In this document: one piece after another, positions 6,913-13,118 of the stretch
How positions within the stretch are numbered: the stretch's first letter is position 1
Layout of the letters: the number at the start of each line of letters is the position of its first letter
Source of the DNA: a virus
DNA: 23,769 bases
Virus record (IMG/VR): IMGVR_UViG_3300009183_000367
Span: 1 to 23,769 of that record
Direction: 5' to 3' (one strand)
Position numbers and translations under genes: made by a program
The notes under the pieces: model-generated
What the model saw: the letters and a program-made list of their open reading frames with translations, nothing else
Databases searched by the model: none
Told to the model about the DNA's origin: nothing

Positions 6913-7542
6913 TTACCCTGCACGACGGCGACGCGTCGGCGCGGGGGCTTCCTGTTCCTCTTCGACGGGGCCATCCATCGACATAAACTCGACGATCTCG
7001 AAGATCGGCGTGTAAATGCGACCGTACGACTTGTGCTGATAGTGCTCTTTCTTAAGCAGCACCACAGGCACGGGCTTCGACTCATCCACCGACACTTGGT
7101 TGGCAAACGCGCTTGCCAGAGCCTCGTAAGAACGCTTACCGCCGACCGAAGTCGTCGAATAGCGCGCCTCTAAGCCCTTGTCTTCGCCCGTCAAACACTT
7201 CAGGCTAAACCCGACTTGCTTCTCCCAACCCCTTGCGGAGTTAGGCGGCGCGTCATCGGTATCGGGCAACGGGTCGGTCAACGCAACCATCTTCTCGCCA
7301 AGCACTACGCCGTCGCCCCAGGCGATCCAACCATGTACGAAACTGAACGGGTTTACGGCCCACTTTGAATCAGGCTCAACTTCAGTCTGATCCGCGCCGA
7401 ACACCCAATGACCGGTCTTGTCCATTTTCAGGATGACCGAGCCAGCAGATGCAGCGGGGGCAGCAACGGTCTTGATGGCCGTTGCGATTGCTGCGAGAGC
7501 GGGAAGACCAGCTTTATTGAAGGCTACTAAATTTGACATCAT
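6913..7542 (-). CDS. Replication-operon protein, possibly ssDNA-binding (209 aa)
   Basis: This gene lies between the Cas4-like nuclease and polA and abuts polA directly. The product starts with a helical alanine-rich segment, has a central beta-rich region with several aromatics (GHWVFGAD, SFVHGWIAWGD, KQVGFSL, HYQHKSYGRIYTPIF), and ends in an acidic patch followed by a basic tail (EEEQEAPAPTRRRRAG). The size, aromatic beta core, charged tail and operon position would suit a phage single-stranded DNA-binding protein. I see no diagnostic OB-fold motif, so this is inference from context. ATG 7542 has an AGGA site (junction AGGATGAAATG) and the upstream stop is one base away, so the genes are coupled. 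Confidence 0.85.
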   Translation of the reverse strand: MMSNLVAFNKAGLPALAAIATAIKTVAAPAASAGSVILKMDKTGHWVFGADQTEVEPDSKWAVNPFSFVHGWIAWGDGVVLGEKMVALTDPLPDTDDAPPNSARGWEKQVGFSLKCLTGEDKGLEARYSTTSVGGKRSYEALASAFANQVSVDESKPVPVVLLKKEHYQHKSYGRIYTPIFEIVEFMSMDGPVEEEQEAPAPTRRRRAG

Positions 7543-7543
7543 T

Positions 7544-8668
7544 TCATCCTAGTTTAAGAAGAGCAGTTTTCATCTGCTCGGGGAGGAACACAACCGCTGA
7601 CCGGGGATCACTCTCCGGGGCGATTGTGGTTCCCGACGACACCGCAACTACGATGTCATCGGGGAGGCTGAGTTTACTCCTTTTCAGGATCTTCTCAACC
7701 TTGGCGGGCGACAGCAGGGCTGTCTCCACCAATTCTTCACGGTCAACGCCTAGCTTAGTCAACGCGGCGTAAGCCTTGTCTTCGTCAACCCACTGACGCA
7801 ACGCGCGCTTAGGGACCAGTTTGTAACCCTGAACCGGCTCGCCTGATTCAAGAATCTGATGCGCCAAATCACGCAGATCGCCGATCCACTTCTCGACCAG
7901 ATCAGCAGTCGCTAAGTACTCGCCAATCTTCGCGGGGTCTAGATCCTTGATCTGCACCTTCAGCGCCCGCTCTGCCGCGCCGGTCATCTGCGGGCAGATC
8001 GGCTTGGCTGGGCAGTAGCGGCAATGGTCGCCAACCTTAAGCGGCGCGGAGGCGTTCTGTGACGCGGTGACGGCATGAACCAGATCACGCTCAAACTGCT
8101 TAACGCGCGCCACGGTAGTCGTCCACCGCTTAACCGCTGGCGGCTGGACAATGACCATCTCAATTTCAGATACGTCTTCAAACGCCCATTCTAGACCCTT
8201 GGTCCGCATGGCCGCAGCGGCGTAGAAGAGCAACTGCTCGTTCTCTTCGACGTCAACCTCGCCGCGTCCAAACTTCCAGTCAAGGATGACGGCGCGGTCG
8301 TCGATCCGACCGATCAGATCAGCAGACCCAAACACGCCGGGAAGTAGGTTGCCGAAGTTGACGTGCGACTCAACCTTGTACTCCATGTCACCGTTTGGGT
8401 CGATCTCATTCAACGCCGCCATCGCTGGGACGATCTTCTCATCGATCAGATCCTCGGTCATGGTCTGGTCGTTCTCAACCATGCCGAGCACACTTTTGAT
8501 CTCTAGGCTAGGATCTTCTAACAGCATCGCCATTGCGCTATGGCACAGCGTCCCTTGATCAGCGGCGTCGCTTCCCAATTTGGGAGGCATCTTCTGCACC
8601 AGCGCGACCGAGCCTGGGCAGTTGACGACGCGCTTGGCGGTTGAACCGCCTACGATATTAGAGTGCAT
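7544..8668 (-). CDS. Cas4/RecB-like PD-(D/E)XK nuclease (DUF2800-type)
   Basis: This is a predicted iron-sulfur exonuclease of the RecB/Cas4 group, 374 aa. Visible motifs are GTLCHSAM with H43, GSADLIG with D117, ILDWKFGRG with D130 and K132, and QLLFY (Q145, Y149), which together form the nuclease core. Cysteines C17, C216, C219 and C225 (NCPGS; CRYCPAKPIC) match the four-cysteine [4Fe-4S] arrangement of Cas4/AddB-like nucleases. The architecture fits what I know of phage DUF2800 proteins. It probably processes DNA ends for recombination-dependent replication, as part of the leftward replication operon. No CRISPR array or cas1/cas2 is nearby, so a CRISPR role is unlikely. The ATG at 8668 has AAGGGAAAG upstream and overlaps the preceding gene by 11 bp. 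Confidence 0.88.
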   Translation of the reverse strand: MHSNIVGGSTAKRVVNCPGSVALVQKMPPKLGSDAADQGTLCHSAMAMLLEDPSLEIKSVLGMVENDQTMTEDLIDEKIVPAMAALNEIDPNGDMEYKVESHVNFGNLLPGVFGSADLIGRIDDRAVILDWKFGRGEVDVEENEQLLFYAAAAMRTKGLEWAFEDVSEIEMVIVQPPAVKRWTTTVARVKQFERDLVHAVTASQNASAPLKVGDHCRYCPAKPICPQMTGAAERALKVQIKDLDPAKIGEYLATADLVEKWIGDLRDLAHQILESGEPVQGYKLVPKRALRQWVDEDKAYAALTKLGVDREELVETALLSPAKVEKILKRSKLSLPDDIVVAVSSGTTIAPESDPRSAVVFLPEQMKTALLKLG

Positions 8669-8957
8669 TTGCTTTCCCTTTGATCAGGTTCGTTAGTGAT
8701 TCCTGCGACAGCATCGCAGGATTGTGCCGCCCTAACATCTTAGTGACCCACCCGCGCGGCCAGAGCAGCGACAGCGACACTTTAGCGCCGAGCGCCAGCA
8801 ACTCTGTCGTGGTGTAGGTCTTGCCGCCGGGGGCGACCCAAGTGTTTTTGATACGCCAATGCGGCACACACATTATGTTGCCCTTGTAAAACACGGGGGT
8901 CAGGTCCAACGGCTCAAAGTCGCCGTTGTCGTCTTTCATGATGTGGATGAGGTTCAT
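8658..8957 (-). CDS. Hypothetical protein of the replication operon (99 aa)
   Basis: The start at 8957 is chosen because it overlaps the upstream stop as ATGA; longer in-frame starts give an Arg/Gln-rich extension that is the shadow of the neighbour. The 99-aa product contains CVPHWRIKNTWVAPGGKTY and a basic C-terminal half ending in GKANAL. It has no transmembrane segment or recognised motif. The tryptophan/lysine-rich middle could contact nucleic acid. It is encoded just ahead of the Cas4-like nuclease and may be an accessory of it. Confidence 0.7.
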   Translation of the reverse strand: MNLIHIMKDDNGDFEPLDLTPVFYKGNIMCVPHWRIKNTWVAPGGKTYTTTELLALGAKVSLSLLWPRGWVTKMLGRHNPAMLSQESLTNLIKGKANAL

Positions 8958-9115
8958 TCTGCGTTGTCCTCTTCGTGGCTGATGGTGACCTTGTACAGCG
9001 TGGAATACCCGCTGCAATCGAACTCTACTTTGTTGAACTTGGCGTTGGGCAGCAAGCTCTCAAGGTAGGTGATGAGGATGTTCTTGATCTCTTCGCGCTC
9101 TAAGATAATTTTCAC
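8954..9115 (-). CDS. Small hypothetical protein (53 aa), GTG start
   Basis: This is the first gene of the leftward replication operon. I place the start at GTG 9115 (upstream GGGAA), giving a compact alpha/beta protein starting MKIILEREEIKNILITYLES and ending HEEDNAE. The same frame is open to an ATG at 9235, but that would overlap the divergent nuclease gene and swallow the promoter region. The product is acidic, with no known domain. Confidence 0.6.
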   Translation of the reverse strand: MKIILEREEIKNILITYLESLLPNAKFNKVEFDCSGYSTLYKVTISHEEDNAE

Positions 9116-9151
9116 TTTGGATTCCCGTGTAGTGAAGTGGTTGGAGTCGCC

Positions 9152-9180
9152 ACTTTGCCCGACCACGATCTGCTTGTCAA
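9152..9180 (-). promoter_or_regulatory. Possible leftward promoter for the replication operon
   Basis: The minus strand reads TTGACA at 9180-9175, on the same bases that form the rightward -35 box. The element at 17-bp spacing (CAAAGT, 9157-9152) is only a 3/6 match to the -10 consensus. A promoter is needed between 9115 and 9209 for the leftward genes, and this is the best candidate, perhaps requiring an activator. Confidence 0.35.
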
Positions 9181-9202
9181 CAACTTTTTCGCAAGATATG
9201 AT
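9174..9202 (+). promoter_or_regulatory. Predicted rightward promoter for the nuclease/SNF2 operon
   Basis: TTGTCA (9174-9179) and TATGAT (9197-9202) are separated by exactly 17 bp, each a 5/6 match to the sigma70 consensus. Transcription would begin around 9208-9210, at the ATG of the VRR-NUC gene (9209), implying a leaderless or near-leaderless mRNA. Confidence 0.6.
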
Positions 9203-9208
9203 GACGGC

Positions 9209-9490
9209 ATGAAAGAAAGCGAGATCGAGCGTCACTTTGTCTGGACCGTCGAGACAATGGGCGGCAAGACGTACAAGTTCACCAGCCCCGGCGTTCGGGG
9301 CGTGGCTGACCGCGTAGCGTGTCTGCCGGACGGGTCGGTGTGGTTCGTGGAACTCAAAACCAAAGGAGGAAAGTTATCTAAATTACAAGAACACTTTGGC
9401 GCAACCATGCGCCAACTCAATCAAAACTACACAGTAATCTGGAACCTAGAAGGGGTAGCACAATGGTCCTTAGACCTTACCAAGAAGTAG
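9209..9490 (+). CDS. VRR-NUC domain nuclease (93 aa)
   Basis: This is a stand-alone VRR-NUC nuclease of the PD-(D/E)XK superfamily, a group that acts on branched DNA structures. The stretch SPGVRGVADRVACLPDG contains the active-site aspartate of the GVADR motif, and VELKTKGG provides the E-x-K pair, followed by the conserved glutamine in KLQ. The length is typical for phage versions. The start at ATG 9209 gives the expected N-terminus (MKESEIERHF). A GTG at 9137 would extend it across the predicted promoter and is rejected. The gene overlaps the SNF2 helicase by 28 bp, so the two are coupled and probably act together in recombination or replication restart. It has no Shine-Dalgarno. Confidence 0.88.
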   Translation: MKESEIERHFVWTVETMGGKTYKFTSPGVRGVADRVACLPDGSVWFVELKTKGGKLSKLQEHFGATMRQLNQNYTVIWNLEGVAQWSLDLTKK

Positions 9491-10785
9491 CCGCAGACTT
9501 TCTGTACGGCCAAGATCGCGCGATGATCTTAGCGCCCGTGGGGGCTGGCAAGACGGCGATTACGTTGACCGCGCTGTCGGCGCTGCTCAAAATCAAACGC
9601 AACGCATTAGTGCTTGCACCCAAGCGGGTAGCCGAGAGCGTCTGGGCGACTGAGGCCGCAAAGTGGGCACCGGAGTTGACCGTAGCAGTCGCGGTCGGCA
9701 CGCCTAAGCAACGCCAGAAAGCGTTTGAGTCTGGCGCGCAGGTAGTGGTGACGAACTACGACAACATCCAATCGCTGCCGCATCTGGACTTTGACTGCAT
9801 CATCTTTGACGAATTGACGCGGCTTAAAAACCCATACGGCGCGCGGTTTAAGGCGCTCGCCAAACTGATAGATAAGATCGAGATCCGGTGGGGCTTGACC
9901 GGATCGTTCACCAGTAACGGGTTGGAAGACGTGTACGGGCAGTGCAAGATCATCGACCAGACGCTACTCGGGCGCTCCAAGGGCGCGTTCTTGCAGCAAT
10001 ACTTCATCGCCATAAACCCAGAGTTCGGCCAATGGACGCCCCGCGTGGGCAGTCTGGAACACGTGATGGAGCGTATTAAACCGGCCACCTACGTCCTTGA
10101 ACCTGGGGAGTACAGCGACAAGCTACCGCCGCTGCACATCGTCCATGTGAACTGTGAGATGCCGATGGACCACTACAACAAACTCAAGAAAGAGTTTGTG
10201 TTGGAGTACGACACCGCAAACATCGTCGCTTTGAACGCTGGCGTGGTGACGGGCAAGCTGCAACAGATGGCGTCGGGGTTCGTATACGACACGTATCAGA
10301 CGCCCGATCTGGTTATGAAAGGTAAGTTCATCACACATCAGACGCCGATCTGGTTCTCAAAACATAAGTTTGAGGCGCTGGATGATCTGCTGGCCGAGAA
10401 CCAGCACGCCAACACAATTCTGGTGTACCAGTACCAAGAAGAACTTGTGGAACTGCACCGCCGTTACTCCAATCTAGTTACGCTTGACGATGATAACGCC
10501 ATCGGGCGCTGGAACGCCGGTCAGATTGAACTACTGGCAGTGCATCCTAAGTCTGCTGGTCACGGTCTGAACCTTCAGCACGGCGGCTGCAAGATGGTCT
10601 TTGTGTCGCTGCCGTGGTCGCTTGAGTTGTTTGAACAGACGGTCGGACGCCTACACCGCAGCGGCCAACGCCATGACGTCTGGGTCTACATTATGTCAAC
10701 TCAGAAGACAATTGATGAAAAAATTTGGTTGGCGCTCCAAGACAAACGCGCCGTTTCTGACATCGCTATGGAGGCGCTGAAATGA
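9463..10785 (+). CDS. SNF2-family DNA helicase/translocase
   Basis: This 440-aa superfamily 2 ATPase has the SNF2 layout with both RecA-like domains. Motif I APVGAGKT (24-31) binds ATP, motif II is DELT (116-119) in place of the usual DEAH, motif III is TGSFTSNG (about 146-153), a SAGHGLNLQ motif V lies in the C-terminal domain, and motif VI is QTVGRLHRSGQRH (about 392-404). Such compact phage SNF2 proteins carry no accessory domain and are thought to remodel DNA during replication or recombination. The start ATG 9463 has AGAAGGGG upstream and lies within the nuclease gene. It ends in an ATGA overlap with the next gene. Confidence 0.93.
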   Translation: MVLRPYQEVAADFLYGQDRAMILAPVGAGKTAITLTALSALLKIKRNALVLAPKRVAESVWATEAAKWAPELTVAVAVGTPKQRQKAFESGAQVVVTNYDNIQSLPHLDFDCIIFDELTRLKNPYGARFKALAKLIDKIEIRWGLTGSFTSNGLEDVYGQCKIIDQTLLGRSKGAFLQQYFIAINPEFGQWTPRVGSLEHVMERIKPATYVLEPGEYSDKLPPLHIVHVNCEMPMDHYNKLKKEFVLEYDTANIVALNAGVVTGKLQQMASGFVYDTYQTPDLVMKGKFITHQTPIWFSKHKFEALDDLLAENQHANTILVYQYQEELVELHRRYSNLVTLDDDNAIGRWNAGQIELLAVHPKSAGHGLNLQHGGCKMVFVSLPWSLELFEQTVGRLHRSGQRHDVWVYIMSTQKTIDEKIWLALQDKRAVSDIAMEALK

Positions 10786-10925
10786 GATACGGAATCCTTG
10801 ACGACGAGGGTAACGTCGTGCGTTGGGTCTGGCATATGCCGCCGTACCCGCACATCGTGCAAAAAATCAAACGCCAGCGCAAACTCAAGCTGGATCTATC
10901 TAACGTACCGGAGGCTTTGTTTTGA
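10782..10925 (+). CDS. Small hypothetical protein (47 aa)
   Basis: ATG 10782 overlaps the SNF2 stop as ATGA. The product starts MRYGILDDEGNVVRWVWHMP, a short beta-hairpin-like segment, followed by a basic helix (VQKIKRQRKLKLDL). I know of similar short proteins downstream of helicases in other phages but of no assigned function. Its 3' end carries the GGAGG ribosome site of the next gene. Confidence 0.62.
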   Translation: MRYGILDDEGNVVRWVWHMPPYPHIVQKIKRQRKLKLDLSNVPEALF

Positions 10926-11083
10926 GCGCAATCATTACCCCGCAACAGATGGTTGAGTACATGGTGGAAGTTTTAAATAACGCGGTGAAAGATTACCCCG
11001 AGGAAGAGCAAGAAGCTGCCAAAGTAAAAATACTGGATGCGTTTAGTGCGGCTATGTTTAAAGGACCAAAGGAGAAAAAATGA
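10922..11083 (+). CDS. Small hypothetical protein (53 aa), TTG start
   Basis: I place the start at TTG 10922 because GGAGG (10910-10914) lies seven bases before it and the codon overlaps the preceding stop (TTGA). The first in-frame ATG at 10949 lacks a ribosome site. The product (MSAIITPQQMVEYMVEVLNN...) is a short acidic helical protein ending KGPKEKK. Function unknown. Confidence 0.6.
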   Translation: MSAIITPQQMVEYMVEVLNNAVKDYPEEEQEAAKVKILDAFSAAMFKGPKEKK

Positions 11084-11250
11084 TCATCAACGGCAGAATC
11101 ATCAAAGACTGGGACAAGTCCCAGATCAGTACCGGCTACCAGCGCCCGCCACAGTTCCAGATCATCACGTGGGACATGGGCAGGGTTCAAAGCTGGCTAC
11201 TGGGTAAGCAACCGCTGGCGCGCACACTACTAGAGAAGGTGATCCGATGA
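11080..11250 (+). CDS. Small hypothetical protein (56 aa)
   Basis: ATG 11080 overlaps the previous stop (ATGA) and has GGAG at 11071-11074 just upstream. The protein starts MIINGRIIKDWDKSQIS, has a beta-like first half and a helical second half (GRVQSWLLGKQPLARTLLEK). No known domain is visible. It overlaps the next gene by ATGA. Confidence 0.62.
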   Translation: MIINGRIIKDWDKSQISTGYQRPPQFQIITWDMGRVQSWLLGKQPLARTLLEKVIR

Positions 11251-11465
11251 AGCTAGTCCGGGCAAAACTGATCGCCGCGCGGGAAGAACTTATAATTCGT
11301 CAGCGCGAATTGGCCGCAGCGCAACGCAACTACAACCGCGTTATTGAAACCCTTAAAGACTTAGAGGTGCGACTTGAATCACACTTGGCGGGGCTTAAAC
11401 GCAGCTCTGAAGACGCTGGACGAAAAGACTGTGCTGGAGATGCTGAACCACGAGAAAGCGACTGA
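11247..11465 (+). CDS. Coiled-coil hypothetical protein (72 aa)
   Basis: ATG 11247 overlaps the upstream stop and has AAGGTG nearby. Residues 3-48 are strongly helical and heptad-like (REELIIRQRELAAAQRNYNR). The C-terminal 20 residues (SSEDAGRKDCAGDAEPRESD) are disordered in character and lie over the beginning of the next gene, which reads the same DNA in a different frame. Unknown function; oligomerisation is likely. Confidence 0.6.
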   Translation: MKLVRAKLIAAREELIIRQRELAAAQRNYNRVIETLKDLEVRLESHLAGLKRSSEDAGRKDCAGDAEPRESD

Positions 11466-11565
11466 GGCTCGCGCCAGCATCCTGCGCCGTATACACCAAC
11501 GCTATAACGTGCTCCGCGTATCGCGCGAGCGTATCGAACTACTTCAAGAGGCTAAACAACCATGA
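11374..11565 (+). CDS. Small helical protein (63 aa), TTG start, nested overlap
   Basis: TTG 11374 is preceded by an AGAGGTG ribosome site. The product (MNHTWRGLNAALKTLDEKTV...) looks like a normal folded helical protein: a leucine-rich first half, then SILRRIHQRYNVLRVSRERIELL, basic and helical. It overlaps the 72-aa gene by 92 bp in another frame and the following gene by ATGA. Similar small helical proteins occur in early phage operons, but I know no function for them. Confidence 0.6.
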   Translation: MNHTWRGLNAALKTLDEKTVLEMLNHEKATEARASILRRIHQRYNVLRVSRERIELLQEAKQP

Positions 11566-11771
11566 CCGACTTTGCTGCATGGCGCTACGAGAACCTTGTC
11601 CAGTTTGCCAAGGAAGCAACCGAACGTATGACCTTGCTAAATGCGGAGGTTGATGCGCTAAACGCCGACTTAAAAGCGGCGATTAACGCCTACCGCGATC
11701 TACTTCGCCGCGACACCCCTGTACTTCTCGAAGCTACGCATCCCACCGAAGCCCAAAAGACCGGCGAGTAA
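11562..11771 (+). CDS. Small coiled-coil protein (69 aa), last gene of rightward operon
   Basis: ATG 11562 overlaps the preceding stop. The product is helical (FAKEATERMTLLNAEVDALN, then ADLKAAINAYRDLLRR) and would form a coiled coil, with a loose tail after residue 53. Its last 72 bp are also the end of the convergent holin gene on the other strand, and no terminator is visible between the two operons. Confidence 0.62.
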   Translation: MTDFAAWRYENLVQFAKEATERMTLLNAEVDALNADLKAAINAYRDLLRRDTPVLLEATHPTEAQKTGE

Positions 11772-12137
11772 GGTCATCAACTGTTCAACCTGGAGGTCTG
11801 GCGGCGCGGCCAGACCCTTCGGAATAATGTCCACGCCCTGCCCAAACGCCCACACCCACTGCATCAGTGGGTAGCCAAGAAATTGGTAAGCCAGACCTGC
11901 AACCCCAACCCAACCCACAGCAGGACGCCAGCCAGAGACAAATACGCTAGTAGACGCCGCTTCGATCTTGTTGATGTCCACTTGCGCGAGGTCTGTAGCT
12001 TGGTCAATGCGTTTCTCTTCAAGGTCGAGCTTGCGCTCTTCCAGCGCCATCTCTGCGCGTTCCTTGTCTGTCGTAATGAGGTCGCCCGCGACCTTGCCCA
12101 CGCCTTCAATGATGCTCCCAATACCAATCAGGTCCAT
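11700..12137 (-). CDS. Three-transmembrane-type holin
   Basis: This 145-aa protein matches the layout of the 3TM holin family: a short amphipathic N-terminus (MDLIGIGSIIEGVGKVAGDL), a charged helical segment rich in Glu/Lys (ERAEMALEERKLDLEEKRID), then GWRPAVGWVGVAGLAYQFLGY as the first clear membrane helix. Further hydrophobic segments (PLMQWVWAFG, MTLLAGLLGFGGMRSF) follow. Holins form membrane lesions that release or activate the endolysin and set lysis time. The gene lies directly after the endolysin with a TAATG overlap. Its 3' end overlaps the convergent rightward gene by 72 bp, so antisense transcription could reduce holin expression early in infection. Confidence 0.88.
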   Translation of the reverse strand: MDLIGIGSIIEGVGKVAGDLITTDKERAEMALEERKLDLEEKRIDQATDLAQVDINKIEAASTSVFVSGWRPAVGWVGVAGLAYQFLGYPLMQWVWAFGQGVDIIPKGLAAPPDLQVEQLMTLLAGLLGFGGMRSFEKYRGVAAK

Positions 12138-12652
12138 TATTTAAGCCCCGCCAGAGTGCGATTAATCCAACCTAATAAGAATTTAGACTGGGTACGATTC
12201 TTGTTGCAGATGTCAGCGTAGCGCGTAATCTTCGCCAGCGCGTAAGATTTTCTGAACGCTTCTGGTTCAACACTGTTGAACTTTTCCACGGTCTTGTCGC
12301 CAACTGCGCCGTCTGGTGTAGCGCCCACGATCAACTGCGCGAGCTTAACCGCGACGCCCATTCCGGTGTTTACGCCGAAGTTGAAAACCGATTCCGCAAC
12401 AGTTTGGTTCGTAATCTCATCCCCTCGTAAACGATCCCAAAACTCAGCTTTATAGAATCCACGTACCATTCCAGTAAGGAGCGGATTGTTGATTTCTTTG
12501 TGGTCGATGAGGTTCCATCCGCCCCATTGGGGGTTTTTGTTTCGTGCAATTCCAGCATAAGTCATCCCTCCGGTATCACCGGGAATAGTGTGTAGAACGT
12601 AGCCGCCTTCGTCGCGGATCATCTGTTCAAAGGCTTGCTCAAAGTTAGCCAT
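12137..12652 (-). CDS. Endolysin, GH108 N-acetylmuramidase-type
   Basis: This 171-aa lytic enzyme should cut the glycan strands of peptidoglycan. The catalytic region starts at residue 1, with the glutamate of DEGGYVL (E15) as predicted acid, followed by GDTGGMTYAGIARNKNP, the hallmark of glycoside hydrolase family 108. The C-terminal half (SVFNFGVNTGMG, ATPDGAVGDKTVEKFN) resembles the peptidoglycan-binding part common in this family. No signal peptide is visible, so export relies on the holin. It overlaps the gene upstream and the holin downstream by TAATG junctions, so the cassette is translated as a unit. Confidence 0.93.
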   Translation of the reverse strand: MANFEQAFEQMIRDEGGYVLHTIPGDTGGMTYAGIARNKNPQWGGWNLIDHKEINNPLLTGMVRGFYKAEFWDRLRGDEITNQTVAESVFNFGVNTGMGVAVKLAQLIVGATPDGAVGDKTVEKFNSVEPEAFRKSYALAKITRYADICNKNRTQSKFLLGWINRTLAGLK

Positions 12653-12963
12653 TATTTCCTCGCCATTCTGTCTTCGATGATACTGATGTGCTTCTGGTTG
12701 TCATGGATCATGTCGCGGTTGCGCTGAATCTCTTTCTCAAGCTCTTGCCGCAACTTTTCCCGCGCTAGTTCCGCACCGGAGTTCACGGCTTGTTTGTTGT
12801 CAGATGTAACAACAAGACTAATCTTGGCGTTAAGTACAGTGACCTCATGGGTCAACTTGTCTAGCGCGGACATCAGGTACACCACGCAGGTAAACAAAAT
12901 CGGAAGCACAGCAAAGGCGGTCTTCTCGATAAGCTGACTCTTGGCTTCAAGTTTTTCGCTCAT
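12652..12963 (-). CDS. Membrane-anchored coiled-coil protein, possible lysis accessory
   Basis: A 103-aa protein with a short cytoplasmic N-terminus, one transmembrane helix (about residues 15-33, TAFAVLPILFTCVVYLMS) and a long helical charged tail (35-103) with heptad character (REKLRQELEKEIQRNRDMIH). This topology is like that of an inner-membrane spanin (Rz), which suits its position next to endolysin and holin. No lipobox-bearing Rz1 partner was found, so spanin is a hypothesis only. It is joined to its neighbours by ATGA and TAATG overlaps. Confidence 0.78.
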   Translation of the reverse strand: MSEKLEAKSQLIEKTAFAVLPILFTCVVYLMSALDKLTHEVTVLNAKISLVVTSDNKQAVNSGAELAREKLRQELEKEIQRNRDMIHDNQKHISIIEDRMARK

Positions 12964-13118
12964 GGCTTGTCCTTCATCTTGTTGATGATCTCAAACGCGG
13001 ACTTGACTTTTTCCTCAAGCACGGCTACCCGCAAATCCAACTTAGACAGCACAATAATCAGCGTCACAAGACCAAGCAGTATTGGCCACGCCTTCAGAAA
13101 AAGTTCTGCGATTTCCAT
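12960..13118 (-). CDS. Small membrane protein (52 aa) in lysis cluster
   Basis: ATG 13118 overlaps the stop of the metallophosphatase gene (TGATG) and the gene ends in an ATGA overlap with the next. The 52-aa product has one hydrophobic helix (about residues 7-25, LFLKAWPILLGLVTLIIVL) and a charged helical tail (LRVAVLEEKVKSAFEIINK). It could be a holin-like or antiholin-like protein, or a partner of the 103-aa protein. The overlaps on both sides support it being real. Confidence 0.68.
   Translation of the reverse strand: MEIAELFLKAWPILLGLVTLIIVLSKLDLRVAVLEEKVKSAFEIINKMKDKP

Noticed and set aside
7544-8668. Cas4-like gene as part of a CRISPR system
   Set aside because: No repeats-spacers array and no cas1 or cas2 nearby; the fold is common in phage replication and recombination modules.
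9137-9208. Longer GTG start for the VRR-NUC gene
   Set aside because: The extension covers the predicted promoter and does not resemble the nuclease family N-terminus.
9116-9235. Longer start (ATG 9235) for the 53-aa gene
   Set aside because: It would overlap the divergent VRR-NUC gene and remove all promoter space; a GTG with a GGGAA site at 9115 fits better.
11772-12136. Rightward open frame of about 110 aa at 11883-12221
   Set aside because: It is the shadow of the holin and endolysin genes and has Arg/Ser/Phe composition without a ribosome site.
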